Source: CAYHVK01 sp964360255
Lineage (GTDB): Bacteria > Bdellovibrionota > Bdellovibrionia > Bdellovibrionales > UBA1609
Reading direction: 5' to 3'
Assembly: GCA_964360255.1 (NCBI GenBank)
Contig: CAYHVK010000001.1
Span: 186,001-250,000 of the forward strand
DNA length: 64,000 bases
Shown: positions 7,397 to 17,128 of the stretch, piece by piece
Layout: each line of letters starts with the position of its first letter
Position numbering within the stretch: the first letter of the stretch is position 1
Made by a program: the position numbers and the translations under genes
Notes under the pieces: generated by a model
Told to the model about the DNA's origin: nothing
What the model saw: only the letters and a program-made list of their open reading frames with translations
Databases searched by the model: none

Positions 7397-8341
7397 GTGA
7401 ACGTGGATCAAAAAAGAATGAAAATCGCAATCCATGAAATTGGCCATGCTGTAATGGCATTGTTTCGGGGCCAAGGCGTTCAAAAGGTTTCGCTAAAAGG
7501 AATGGATTCGCCCAATGGAACTGACCGATACCATGGATTCATGACACTTGAACCGACTGAACAGAAAACCAAGATCACTGTTAACGATGCTGTTCGAAAC
7601 ATCATGATCTCTTTGGGAGGTTATGCCAGCGAAATTCTGTTTTTCGATGTATGCACTCCCGGCGGCGATGACTTAACGACTGCAGCCAAATGGGCTGAGA
7701 CCCTTCTACAATTCGAAGAGTATAGAAATCGAATGGCTACTCTTCCAGTTCCAGAGCCAGGTCCGTTAGACGAGATTAAGAATTTGCAAGTTCGGGCTTA
7801 CGTCCATCACATGATACCAGAGTGCGCTAGAACATTGGACCCACTCGGACCGCTAATAAGGTTTTTGGCTGAAGAACTTTATAAGAGAGAAGAACTTCCG
7901 GGAGATGAAGTTGCCGCTCATTTTGATTCTTTTATGCAATCAAACCTGGGCGGTGAAAAAGTAAAGATCACTAAAGTTTTAGATGCTCATCCCGAAGCAA
8001 CTAAGCATACGGTTCCCGATGGATGTAAACACCAAACTGTAGACTCACCAATGATTCGACAAGAAATCTCCAGCCACTTTGAAAGTTGGATTGATAGTCG
8101 TACAGGTCATCAATTTCCAGTTGATGTCGAAAGAAGCAGTCAAGACTCTCAAGTTATCTTTTCATCTTCAATGACTTGTGCATCTGATATGAATCCAACA
8201 AAGTTTCGTGAGACTGCTGGAGTACTTAAGAGAGATGGCTCAGTTCTTCCAACTCATCTTCTGCCACATGATGATGAAAGCAGGCATCTGGCTAAGCTAG
8301 AACTGGAACAGCAATCGCCTAAAATTGATTACGAATGCTAG
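7397..8341 (+). CDS. Stand-alone FtsH-type M41 peptidase domain protein
   Basis: 314 residues. HEIGHAVM near residue 12 is the HExxH zinc site, and GGYASEILFF...GGDDLTTAAKWAE resembles the FtsH segment that supplies the third zinc ligand and dimer contacts. There is no AAA+ ATPase domain or membrane segment, so it cannot unfold substrates itself. The C-terminal 110 residues are unlike FtsH and unrecognised. GTG 7397 is used as start, but the same frame is coding-like for about 20 codons upstream and is interrupted by a TGA after a well-spaced ATG at 7322 (see findings). First gene after tmRNA. Confidence 0.75.
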   Translation: MNVDQKRMKIAIHEIGHAVMALFRGQGVQKVSLKGMDSPNGTDRYHGFMTLEPTEQKTKITVNDAVRNIMISLGGYASEILFFDVCTPGGDDLTTAAKWAETLLQFEEYRNRMATLPVPEPGPLDEIKNLQVRAYVHHMIPECARTLDPLGPLIRFLAEELYKREELPGDEVAAHFDSFMQSNLGGEKVKITKVLDAHPEATKHTVPDGCKHQTVDSPMIRQEISSHFESWIDSRTGHQFPVDVERSSQDSQVIFSSSMTCASDMNPTKFRETAGVLKRDGSVLPTHLLPHDDESRHLAKLELEQQSPKIDYEC

Positions 8342-9054
8342 GTTGCTTTCAATTCAATTTCCCGCTCACGCCAGTCTGGCATAATTAGGCTGACTAATTT
8401 ATAGAATTTCGCATCGTGTGATCGGTGAACTAAATGACAAAGTTCGTGAAGTACTGCGTACTCAATAAGGTGAGTTGGAAAAGCAATTAGTTCGGGATTT
8501 AAATAGATAATGCCTTCAGAGGTACAGCTCCCCCAACGGTTATTCATCTTTTTGAATTTAAATGGTGTCCATTCCACTTCATACTTATGGATCATTCCAA
8601 AGCACCTATCGTAAATCGGCGCAATAACCTCCAGTGCTTTCTGTTTTTTCCACTTGTTGAAAATGTATTGAGCAGTCTTTGAATCGTTGGGATCTTCGAG
8701 GAACAGATTTATGAATTTCCCCGCCATTTCCACTTTGCCATGTTGACCAAATTCTAACATTACCAAATGATCGTAACCCAAAAGACGAAACGAGCATCCG
8801 CTAGCAAAGGAAGTAGAATGCACTGCGGTTGCGTGGGACTCGAAGAAATCAAGCTGACGAAATATCCAGTTAATCTTCAAATCAAGTTTAGTTTTTATTT
8901 CCATTAACTTTTTGCTCGATGGAACTTTAACGAAGATTTTCTGCTCCGGTGTTACTCGAATATCCAATTTCTCTTTGCCGTGATAGCTGACTGTGACAGG
9001 GACTTCTTTGCCCCGAAATGCAAACAACAGCTGATCATCCTTGATTACAAACAC
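8338..9054 (-). CDS. YgjP/SprT-like zinc metalloprotease
   Basis: 238 residues with HELCHLVHRSHDAKFY near the C-terminus (HExxH plus a downstream His), and NRWGSCTSEG, both hallmarks of the YgjP-like M48/DUF45 family. Members are often the last gene of type I restriction operons; their substrate is not established. It starts with GTG directly after the TAA of hsdR (zero-base gap) and is therefore translationally coupled. Its 3' end overlaps the convergent M41 gene by 4 bases. Confidence 0.85.
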   Translation of the reverse strand: MFVIKDDQLLFAFRGKEVPVTVSYHGKEKLDIRVTPEQKIFVKVPSSKKLMEIKTKLDLKINWIFRQLDFFESHATAVHSTSFASGCSFRLLGYDHLVMLEFGQHGKVEMAGKFINLFLEDPNDSKTAQYIFNKWKKQKALEVIAPIYDRCFGMIHKYEVEWTPFKFKKMNNRWGSCTSEGIIYLNPELIAFPTHLIEYAVLHELCHLVHRSHDAKFYKLVSLIMPDWREREIELKAT

Positions 9055-12000
9055 TTATGCCAACCTTACACGCGCAATATTTAATACACCCTCTAGAATT
9101 AGATCGATCTCTTCATAGTCGACAGCAACTCCGAAGCTTCTAGCATTCTCAATCAAATAGTCTTCAATTTCATTCTTCATTGCGTTTTGGACATCCGTGT
9201 CTTTCGTCCAATCAACTTTTCGATGACTATCAATAATCTTTTCGATCTTGATAGCCACTTCTCCGGACACTGTCCGCACATCGACCTCGTCGGATTGCTC
9301 TTTGCCTTCAAAAACCTTTTTGATAATGCCATAGTAGGCTAATGCAACTCCCTTGCCATTCAAGACATCGGGAATTTCGTCTCCAGACCGAGTTGCAATC
9401 TTTTGTTCAAGGTCGTCCGCAACCCTTATCGCTTCGGCGTCTTTGAGGCGACTCTCTCTGATCCGCTCGATCGTATCCGCGAGTAGCTTGGAAAATTTCT
9501 CGTAATATTCAGGATCGTTATCTTTCCATTTCTCGCTTAGATGCTTTTCCAACCTCGTCAACTTAGTAAGTGCCTTCGCTGTGTCGCTTTTGCCTTCCAG
9601 GTCTTTGCTAAAGTCTTTGCTGTAAACATCCACGGGCGGGATAACTGTAGTAACTTCAGTAGCGAGGACGTGTGTATGGAGAATGTGCTCAATTTGTGGT
9701 TCATATTCCGCGTAATCAACCGTTTCCGAAAACACGGTCTTAATGTACTTCCGAAGCTTACGGAAGAAAATCAAATCCGATTTATACGACCTCAACGTGT
9801 CTTCGGGCGTTCCGAGTAAGAATTTTGCGGAAGCAAGAGCAGTTGCTAACGATCTAGAGAAGACATTAAGCTTTTTGTAAAAGTCATTTCTTTGCTCTTC
9901 ATCCGAAAGGGCATGGATATAAGAATTGAGGTCAGCCTTATCCTTAACGTTTACAAACAAGCCCAACAGATCAGAATGGCGTTGCGGGAGCAATTGCAGT
10001 TCTTCATCCACTCCAAAGATTACATTCTCCAAATCCTCTTTGTCGTAATCAGCCAATGCATCGTACAGATTTATGGCCTTTGAGAGCGTTCCCAAGTTGC
10101 CCCGGTAATCGATAATCAGACCATGGTCTTTACCGTCCATTTTTCGATTCACTCGCGCAATCGCCTGCAGAAGATTGTGTTCCTCTTTCATTTGTTTATC
10201 GATAAAAAGGACCGCATTTCTAGGAACGTCAAATCCTGTTAGTAGTCTGTGCGCAACGATTAGCAGTTCAGGCTCGTCCGGCCCTTTAAATTTGCTAATA
10301 ATTGAGTCGTCACGCATCTTTTCATTTCGATATTTTAGCATTTCGCGATCCCAGAAATGTCTAACTACATTGCTGGTTTCACTCTGATCCAAGGGGTCTT
10401 CATGACCCTCTATTTCGCTTGGTGGCGAGATCACAACTTCCGAGCTAATGATTCCCAAACTCTTGAATAATTCGTGCATACGCACCGCTGTCTTTCGAGA
10501 GTCCACTGCAAGTTGGCCTTTAAATCCTGTCCCCTTAAAGTTTTTTTCAAATGTTAAGCTTATGTCGAGTGCAACCAGATATAGGCGCTGCTCAGTCTTC
10601 GATAAATTATCTGCTGTATTGAACTTTTTCTTGAGATCCGCCTTTTGCTTATCCGTCAGACCACGACTATGAATCTCAAAAAGATTGTCGATGATTTCCC
10701 TATTTAACGCTTGCTCAATAAGTCGTCCTTCGTAGATCAAAGGTACAATTGCTTTGTCGCGGAGGGCGTCTCTGCTGGTATATTGATGAATCAACCGTTG
10801 ATACTTTCGAAGGGTATTTTTCTTTTCTGACTTAGTTAACGGGGTTCCCGTATATGCAACAAAGCATGCGTTCGGGAATACTTTATCAACCATTGCGGCC
10901 AAAGAACCGTACTGTGTACGGTGCGCTTCATCGACAAGAATGAAAACGTCTCTCGACTCATTACGATATTTATTATCCTTGCTCACGGTCTGAAATTTAT
11001 TGATAACAGAAGTGATAATACTAGCCTTTGTATCATTTAAAAGACGAATGAGATGCTCCCCGGAATCCGCCTGCTCCAGCTTCAAATTGCAACTCTTAAA
11101 CGTACCGTAAATCTGATCATCTAAATCGACACGATCGGTGAGAAGTATGATCTTGGGATTTAAAATATCTGGATCGATCGCAATCGCTTTGGCTAGCATT
11201 ACCATTGTAAGCGATTTGCCACTTCCTTGGTGATGCCAGACGATTCCTCCGGGCCTTTCGCCAGTTCCCATCGAAGCTTTAACTTCATTCATTACATCCT
11301 TCACAGCGAAATACTGTTGGAATCGTGCTATCTTCCGCTCTCCTCCGTCGAAGAGAGTAAAGTTTTTTATGAGATCAAGAGCTCTGTTGGGTTCAAAAAG
11401 ACCGTAGAGAGCTACTTCCTGAGCCTTTGGTTCTATTTTTCTATTTTCAAAACTTTTGTATTTTGCAAACTCGCCGGAAAATAACTTACTTACTGCGGCT
11501 GAGGGCAAAGTAGACTCTAAAACTTTAGTTAGATCGTCTTTGTATTTTTGATCCTCTTCGCGCCATGGAAACCAGAATGGCCTAGAGGTCCCAACTGTTG
11601 CATACATTGCATCTTCTTTGGCTAGTGCGAGAAGAATTTGAGAGTAAAAGAATAACTTGGGAATGTGTGCATCTTTTTGATTCCTTATGCTTTGGCTGAC
11701 GGCATCTTCAATTGCGTCGGGATAGACAGATTTACATTCAATTACTCCGAACGGAATACCGTTAACGAAAGTAACAATGTCAGGAATCCGAGACCCATCG
11801 GAGCTAGATTTATCAACTCTATACTCGGCAGTTACATGAAATACGTTATTAGCTGGCGTTTCCCAGTCTATAAACTTGAAGTCGAAACTTTCTCGGCGGG
11901 TTCCAATGAACTCAGGTAAACTGCGGCCGAGGGTTAGTAAATCATATATCTTTTCATTCGTTAGAATTAGGCCTTCGTAAGTGACGTCTCTAAGACCTTT

Positions 12001-12243
12001 GATCGCTGATTTAACATTTGCGTCACTAAAGGATCGATTCTTCCCATCGTACTTGTACGTATTGATTTTTCTAATCTGGGAATCGAGAATCTTAGTAAGA
12101 ATAACTTCATTCTCGGAACCGTCTCGGCACTCAATGCTTTCCGAAGGAGTTAAATAAGAATACCCCATTTTAATAAGGGTAATGAGCGCTGGTATTTGGG
12201 AAATAGTCAGTTCTGACAGATTCGGCCTCAAGGTCTTATTCAT
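9055..12243 (-). CDS. hsdR: Type I restriction enzyme R subunit (HsdR)
   Basis: 1062 residues. The N-terminal nuclease has PDIVTFVNGIPFGVIECK (PD-(D/E)xK), the SF2 translocase has Walker A HHQGSGKSLTM and DEAH box VDEAHRTQYG, and motif VI-like AIARVNRKMDG is present. It cleaves DNA at a distance after ATP-driven translocation when the HsdM/HsdS complex meets unmethylated sites. Length and domain order are normal and no frameshift is seen, so the subunit looks intact. It overlaps hsdS by 4 bases (ATGA). Confidence 0.96.
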   Translation of the reverse strand: MNKTLRPNLSELTISQIPALITLIKMGYSYLTPSESIECRDGSENEVILTKILDSQIRKINTYKYDGKNRSFSDANVKSAIKGLRDVTYEGLILTNEKIYDLLTLGRSLPEFIGTRRESFDFKFIDWETPANNVFHVTAEYRVDKSSSDGSRIPDIVTFVNGIPFGVIECKSVYPDAIEDAVSQSIRNQKDAHIPKLFFYSQILLALAKEDAMYATVGTSRPFWFPWREEDQKYKDDLTKVLESTLPSAAVSKLFSGEFAKYKSFENRKIEPKAQEVALYGLFEPNRALDLIKNFTLFDGGERKIARFQQYFAVKDVMNEVKASMGTGERPGGIVWHHQGSGKSLTMVMLAKAIAIDPDILNPKIILLTDRVDLDDQIYGTFKSCNLKLEQADSGEHLIRLLNDTKASIITSVINKFQTVSKDNKYRNESRDVFILVDEAHRTQYGSLAAMVDKVFPNACFVAYTGTPLTKSEKKNTLRKYQRLIHQYTSRDALRDKAIVPLIYEGRLIEQALNREIIDNLFEIHSRGLTDKQKADLKKKFNTADNLSKTEQRLYLVALDISLTFEKNFKGTGFKGQLAVDSRKTAVRMHELFKSLGIISSEVVISPPSEIEGHEDPLDQSETSNVVRHFWDREMLKYRNEKMRDDSIISKFKGPDEPELLIVAHRLLTGFDVPRNAVLFIDKQMKEEHNLLQAIARVNRKMDGKDHGLIIDYRGNLGTLSKAINLYDALADYDKEDLENVIFGVDEELQLLPQRHSDLLGLFVNVKDKADLNSYIHALSDEEQRNDFYKKLNVFSRSLATALASAKFLLGTPEDTLRSYKSDLIFFRKLRKYIKTVFSETVDYAEYEPQIEHILHTHVLATEVTTVIPPVDVYSKDFSKDLEGKSDTAKALTKLTRLEKHLSEKWKDNDPEYYEKFSKLLADTIERIRESRLKDAEAIRVADDLEQKIATRSGDEIPDVLNGKGVALAYYGIIKKVFEGKEQSDEVDVRTVSGEVAIKIEKIIDSHRKVDWTKDTDVQNAMKNEIEDYLIENARSFGVAVDYEEIDLILEGVLNIARVRLA

Positions 12244-13520
12244 TTACGCATCCGTATCTGTCCAGAAAGTAACTCCTGACCTAATGCCCGTTTTTGACGA
12301 ATTAATGCAACTTTTTGTTTCTTTAACAGAGCGATCTCTTTCACCGATAAAATTGTGATATCTGAAATGTAACGCTGCTCATTTTCGTTAGTCGGTAGCA
12401 AAATTGGGATGTTCTGAATGTCTCCCAGATTGATTTTTTGTGGAGCAGCCTTCAGGAGAGCGCGCTTCTTCAGTTCCCTTAAAAAAGTCTGCGATTGAAG
12501 ATAGCTATATACGTATTCGCATCTAACGAGCTTGGGATTAACTTTAAGTAATGCAAGGCTCACATAAATGCTTGCATTAACATCCCAATCAATGAGCTTT
12601 GATTTTCCCAACTCTCCAATCCTTGTTAGTAAAATATCGCCTCGCTCTACCTTACAGCGCTTACTAAGAAGAGCATGTTCTTCCATGGAAATAAATTTGG
12701 TATCCTCAAATTCGTCATTCGTTACGTTTTCAACGCTATAGAAAGGAATTCCTTTTTGAGTATACTTAGGTGTGGCGTGAGTCCCGTCAAGAATGGCAGT
12801 GCAAAGCTCGCCAAGTTTAGCTTCTCTCCAACCATTTGGTACTTTATCTGAATTAATACGACCTCTAGTTAAAAACTTAGGCCCTCTAATTTGCCCATGT
12901 AGAAGCTGTTCTAAAACCGCTCGTTTTCTTTTCTCCTTCAGCTGAATCTCTGTCTCGCAATTGGAAATTGCGGTATCCCATGTGCTGAGAAGTTTTGCGA
13001 TTTCCTTTTGTTCAACTAATGGCGGCAGTTGAACCTTTTGTTGAAACCACCTCCGTAACGAAAAAATCATCTTTTCAATATTTACGCCGACTGAAGAATG
13101 AAAGCAGGTTCGTTGGAAATGGACGGACGAGGACAGATAAGAAAGGTAACTTAAATCGAGATCAGAAGTAGGGGTCAGGACCGAATACTCATTCGAAACT
13201 ACGGAGCCACCCAACTCTTTTGGAACAATTCCGCATCCACCATGTATGATCTGCCGATTGGAAATTAAAAAATCATTCCCATGAATTTCAAATTGCGTTT
13301 TAGTTAAGACTTGTTTTCCTAGAAGGCGCGCCCGAGGCACAACGCCACCTCGAGATCTTTTTGCAACGACGAGCTGATATTCCTCATCATCTTTTAAAGC
13401 AACTGGACGCTGTCTTTCTACTAATACATCACCGAATTTAACGGTGCGCCATCCTTTCGGAACTTTGCCCAATGTCGGAATTCCAGACTTCACGCTGCCT
13501 GGCATTGAACTCTTACCCAT
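12240..13520 (-). CDS. hsdS: Type I restriction specificity subunit (full-length HsdS)
   Basis: 426 residues with two target-recognition halves, each ending in a conserved helix: VEQKEIAKLLSTWDTAISNC with the LLHGQIRG segment for half one, and the LLSGQIRM terminus for half two. Each half reads one part of a bipartite DNA site. It overlaps hsdM by 8 bases and hsdR by 4. The recognised site cannot be deduced from sequence. A separate half-length HsdS lies on the other side of hsdM. Confidence 0.93.
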   Translation of the reverse strand: MGKSSMPGSVKSGIPTLGKVPKGWRTVKFGDVLVERQRPVALKDDEEYQLVVAKRSRGGVVPRARLLGKQVLTKTQFEIHGNDFLISNRQIIHGGCGIVPKELGGSVVSNEYSVLTPTSDLDLSYLSYLSSSVHFQRTCFHSSVGVNIEKMIFSLRRWFQQKVQLPPLVEQKEIAKLLSTWDTAISNCETEIQLKEKRKRAVLEQLLHGQIRGPKFLTRGRINSDKVPNGWREAKLGELCTAILDGTHATPKYTQKGIPFYSVENVTNDEFEDTKFISMEEHALLSKRCKVERGDILLTRIGELGKSKLIDWDVNASIYVSLALLKVNPKLVRCEYVYSYLQSQTFLRELKKRALLKAAPQKINLGDIQNIPILLPTNENEQRYISDITILSVKEIALLKKQKVALIRQKRALGQELLSGQIRMRK

Positions 13521-15024
13521 TTAAGCCAAGCTCCTTCAGATACTTCTTCATTTCTTTCCGCGTATCATCGAGACGCTTTTCTAAAGTTGCAATCTCCTTT
13601 TGAATGGCGTGGATATCAATTTCCACCTCCTCATCTGAGCTATCTACGTATCTTGAAATATTTAAATTGAATTCATTTGCCTTAATTTCATCGAGTGAAA
13701 TAAGCGCCGAATATTTGTTTATGACCTTTCTCTTTTTGTAACACTCAATAATTCGAGGAATGTCAGCATTTTCACCCTCAATCCTAAGTTTATTTTGACG
13801 TTTACCAGGCTCAAAATCATGGCTGGCGTCGATAAATAAAATATCTTTATGTTTGCGTCCCTTTTTTAGAACGATAACTGCTGCGGCGATTCCAGTTCCG
13901 TAAAAGAGATTTGATGGAAGACCAATGACGGAATCAATCAAATTTTCTTTCACAAATGACTCTCTGATCTTTCCCTCTGAGGCACCTCGAAACAATACAC
14001 CATGTGGGACAACCACTGCGGCAGTTCCGCGCTCAAGAAGACTTTCAACCATATGAATTATAAAAGCGAAATCACCTTTGCTTTTTGGCGGCAAATCTCT
14101 TTTCTTGAACCGTCCGTATGGATCAACCTGCGCTTCTTCTAAGCCCCATTTATCAAGACTGAAAGGGGGATTCGCAACGACCTTATTGAATTTCTTAACT
14201 GAGTTTCCCTCCAGAAAGATGGGCCCTCGAATCGTGTCACCGCGTTCGACGTTCGCATTGTCGATCCCATGTAAAAACATATTCATTTTGCACAGGGCCC
14301 AAGTTGATGCATTAGATTCCTGGCCATAGATTGAATAGTTTTTTGACTTAACGAGATTCGCAGTCCGAATCAATAATGAGCCAGACCCGCACGTTGGATC
14401 ATAAATAGTTTCACCATCTTTCGGATCAACAACTTCGGCGAGCAGCTGTGCAACTCCAGCAGGAGTATAGAATTCTCCGCCTTTTTGACCCGCATCCTCC
14501 GCAAAGCGGGCAATTAGATACTCATAGGAATTGCCGACAATATCTTGAGTCCCAACTACGGACGGTCTCAGGTCAATGTCATGAAACAAATTGATCAGGT
14601 CTCTTAAACGGGCATTTTTCTCCGCGGGCCGCCCAAGAATCGATTCGGAGTTGAAATCTATATCACCGAAGACTTGACCAAGCTTCTTCGGATTTGCTTG
14701 CGCTATTCCACGAAGTGCTTGGTTGATGATTTCACCGACATTGTCTTTATTTTTATTTTCAAAAACGAAATTGAATGAGCAGTGTTCTGGAAGGACAAAG
14801 CGCTCACGCTCAAGACGCCTCTTAATGCGCTCGTCATCCTTTCCGTACTGTTCTTTTAATTTGTCATACGCTTCTTGATGAACATCGGAGACGTACTTTA
14901 AGAAGAGAAACGTCAATATATAGTTTTGATACTGAGTCGATGGAACAGCTCCGCGAAATGTGTCGCAAGCAGACCAGAGCTTCTTATTAATTTTATCCTG
15001 AATGTCGTGCTGTACTGTTGTCAT
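13513..15024 (-). CDS. hsdM: Type I restriction modification methylase subunit (HsdM)
   Basis: 503 residues, an N6-adenine methyltransferase. Visible are the N-terminal HsdM helical domain, SAM motif DPTCGSGSLLI, catalytic motif IV NPPF, and a C-terminal coiled helix. It pairs with HsdS to methylate the host site. The start overlaps the half-HsdS stop by 4 bases (ATGA, 15021-15024). It looks complete. Confidence 0.96.
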   Translation of the reverse strand: MTTVQHDIQDKINKKLWSACDTFRGAVPSTQYQNYILTFLFLKYVSDVHQEAYDKLKEQYGKDDERIKRRLERERFVLPEHCSFNFVFENKNKDNVGEIINQALRGIAQANPKKLGQVFGDIDFNSESILGRPAEKNARLRDLINLFHDIDLRPSVVGTQDIVGNSYEYLIARFAEDAGQKGGEFYTPAGVAQLLAEVVDPKDGETIYDPTCGSGSLLIRTANLVKSKNYSIYGQESNASTWALCKMNMFLHGIDNANVERGDTIRGPIFLEGNSVKKFNKVVANPPFSLDKWGLEEAQVDPYGRFKKRDLPPKSKGDFAFIIHMVESLLERGTAAVVVPHGVLFRGASEGKIRESFVKENLIDSVIGLPSNLFYGTGIAAAVIVLKKGRKHKDILFIDASHDFEPGKRQNKLRIEGENADIPRIIECYKKRKVINKYSALISLDEIKANEFNLNISRYVDSSDEEVEIDIHAIQKEIATLEKRLDDTRKEMKKYLKELGLNG

Positions 15025-15623
15025 ACTTTTTCTCCAAAAACTTTCTTCGCAAGTGCGCTTTCTATGAGTTGATCTTTATAAGTTTCAATTTTTGTAACTA
15101 AGTCTTTTTCCCTGAGCCGCAGATTCGCCAGCTTGAAAATCATTTCCTGTGTTTCCTCGGAAGGAATTGGAATTTCTAGCTGACCAAGATCTGCTCTGCT
15201 GATGAAGGGCATCATCGAGCCCTTCATTTCGTTTTGTACTTTATTAGCAGTTCTGCGATCGTTCAAAACCCACCAGAGGTAAGTGGCTTGAACTCTCGCG
15301 TCCTTCCCTGGACGAAGAATGAAAAAGTGGGCTAGCGGAATCGTCGGCGAATCAAACTCTGGAATTCGATACGCTCCGAATTTTGAGCCTCGAGAGAGAT
15401 ATAGAAGATCGTTTTTCGTAATCCTATAGTTCTCGAAGCTCTTCTCGGTTCGTATCTTCCAAATTCCTTCAGGCCTAACGACCCTTTGGTTATGATCCAA
15501 ATCCTGGACCTGAATGCAGCTCAGGTTTCCCTTTGGATCATCAGTCATCTGACCCTTGTGTTGATACCCGGGTTGTATTTCGACGATGTCATCAAGTTTT
15601 ACGGTCAGACCACTCTTGCCCAT
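15021..15623 (-). CDS. Half-length HsdS-like protein (single target-recognition domain)
   Basis: 200 residues, one recognition domain followed by one conserved helix (TQEMIFKLANLRLREKDLV). It has the HsdS signature of a beta region ending in FISRADLGQLEIPIPS. Half-length S proteins can dimerise to form a symmetric specificity subunit, or bind beside another half. It is not an obvious fragment of the downstream hsdS: it begins and ends cleanly and sits in a tight operon between the DUF2130 gene (8-base gap) and hsdM (4-base overlap). Whether it gives the HsdM complex a second specificity is inference. Confidence 0.82.
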   Translation of the reverse strand: MGKSGLTVKLDDIVEIQPGYQHKGQMTDDPKGNLSCIQVQDLDHNQRVVRPEGIWKIRTEKSFENYRITKNDLLYLSRGSKFGAYRIPEFDSPTIPLAHFFILRPGKDARVQATYLWWVLNDRRTANKVQNEMKGSMMPFISRADLGQLEIPIPSEETQEMIFKLANLRLREKDLVTKIETYKDQLIESALAKKVFGEKV

Positions 15624-15631
15624 TAATGTCC

Positions 15632-16888
15632 TTATGCCTCTACGGCTTCTTCTTCTGCAGCTTCCAATAAAACCACGGCTCTGATTTCGAGCTCCTCAAT
15701 TTTCGGTGCCGCGGAACCTGCAATGCCTTCGATATCACCGTACATGGAGCTTGCCGAATCAATGACTTGATCCAAAAGCTTTTCTCTTGAGGACCAAATT
15801 CTTTTATAGGCCCTTTTTTCTGTCTCCAGATTTTCCTTAAGAGTAACGAAGGCTGATACGATGGCCTGCATTTTTGCCTTAAACTGAGCACCCGTTAAAT
15901 AGTTGTAGATGATTCTCATTTTTTCATCTTGGCCATGTGTTACCAGTTGGGCGTAGGACAAATCCTCAATTGATTTGCGAATCATTGCAGACATGGGTAG
16001 GGCGAGCTCATAGGAGACTACGAAGACGCCATCAATCATTTCCATTTCCTGAACGCCCTTAGGTAGAGCTTTAGTAACTAGAATAGCTACATCGGCACTA
16101 ACCAGCTGCTGATCCTTTTTGATTTTTGGAATCCAGTCGCCACCGAAGTTCTTAGTGTTTTTAAATTCCCATACCATTGAGCCACATTTTTTACCCGTAG
16201 CATTTACCACTGTTTGAATTAGATCCGCACCATCCACACCTTTTGGAACTGGAACAAATTTGTCGAGTGGATATTTAATGGACAATGCTTTTTCAAACTC
16301 GATTTCAACAACTTCACCCTGAGTTTGTTGTGAGCCCTGCTCTGCAGTTCTGCGAGCTGTCTCAAGCTGTTGCTCAATATCCTTAATTTTCTTATCCCTT
16401 TGAGCCAACTGGAGCTTATAAAGGTCTTCGGCTCTAACCATGGCGTCCGACTGTACTTCATCAAGTTTTGCCATGACCTTCTGTTCAACCTCAAGATCCA
16501 GTTTCTGCTGGCGCTCATTTGCCTCACGAAGTTGACGAGTCAAAATGAGTTGTTGTTCAGTCCAATCCTTAGAGGCTTTGTCTTTTTCACTTAGCTGATT
16601 CTCAAGATCTTTAAATTTAAGCTCGAACTTTTTGGCTTGTTCGTCCTTGGCTTTCTTTTCCACTTCAGCAAGTTTGGCTTTTAGGGCGGCTTCAACTTTT
16701 GAGTTGATTTCATCCTCTGAAGCTTTGAGAGAGGCCTCACGGTCATGAAGCTCTTTCTGTTTGGTTAAAAGTTGTTGCTTGCTCTTAGCTAAAGCAGCCT
16801 CAACTTCTCGCGCAACAAATTGCGCCTGGGCCTCCACGGGCTCAAACTCATGGCTGCATTTGGGACAGGTAACTGGGAACGTTTTCAT
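15632..16888 (-). CDS. DUF2130 family protein, putative PD-(D/E)xK fold
   Basis: 418 residues. An N-terminal CPKC knuckle (residues 8-11) is followed by a long charged coiled coil (about 30-190), then a globular part with GADLIQTV and MVWEFKNTKNF. This D...ExK spacing fits a PD-(D/E)xK nuclease-like core, as proposed for DUF2130. It is the first gene of the type I restriction operon, with an AATAGGAG ribosome site. Its role is unknown; DUF2130 genes are often seen near restriction systems. A long DNA-bridging or sensor role is possible but not shown. Confidence 0.82.
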   Translation of the reverse strand: MKTFPVTCPKCSHEFEPVEAQAQFVAREVEAALAKSKQQLLTKQKELHDREASLKASEDEINSKVEAALKAKLAEVEKKAKDEQAKKFELKFKDLENQLSEKDKASKDWTEQQLILTRQLREANERQQKLDLEVEQKVMAKLDEVQSDAMVRAEDLYKLQLAQRDKKIKDIEQQLETARRTAEQGSQQTQGEVVEIEFEKALSIKYPLDKFVPVPKGVDGADLIQTVVNATGKKCGSMVWEFKNTKNFGGDWIPKIKKDQQLVSADVAILVTKALPKGVQEMEMIDGVFVVSYELALPMSAMIRKSIEDLSYAQLVTHGQDEKMRIIYNYLTGAQFKAKMQAIVSAFVTLKENLETEKRAYKRIWSSREKLLDQVIDSASSMYGDIEGIAGSAAPKIEELEIRAVVLLEAAEEEAVEA

Positions 16889-17040
16889 AGGATTCTCCTA
16901 TTAGTTAGGACCTGCATCACCCGAAACTAAAGACTCCACATTGGATCCAAAATGTGTTACCTTCAAATTCTGGCCGTTAAGGTCAGGTTGTTATTTGGGC
17001 TCTCTCCAGACCACAAATCGAAGAGGGAGCTCATTCTTCA

Positions 17041-17064
17041 AATTCATTATCACAATAATGAATT
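17041..17064. promoter_or_regulatory. Palindromic operator candidate 1
   Basis: Arms AATTCATTAT and ATAATGAATT are perfectly complementary with a 4-base spacer. The core 20 bases match operator 2 at 18 of 20 positions, differing only at the two central bases. Confidence 0.6.
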
Positions 17065-17106
17065 CTTAAATAGAATACGGCAGATTCTGTCTTTTTGCAA
17101 GCACGT

Positions 17107-17128
17107 TTTCATTATCAGGATAATGAAA
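17107..17128. promoter_or_regulatory. Palindromic operator candidate 2
   Basis: Arms TTTCATTATC and GATAATGAAA are perfectly complementary with a 2-base spacer. Shared core with operator 1: TTCATTATCA-NN-ATAATGAA. The centre is 65 bases from operator 1, about six helical turns. Confidence 0.6.
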
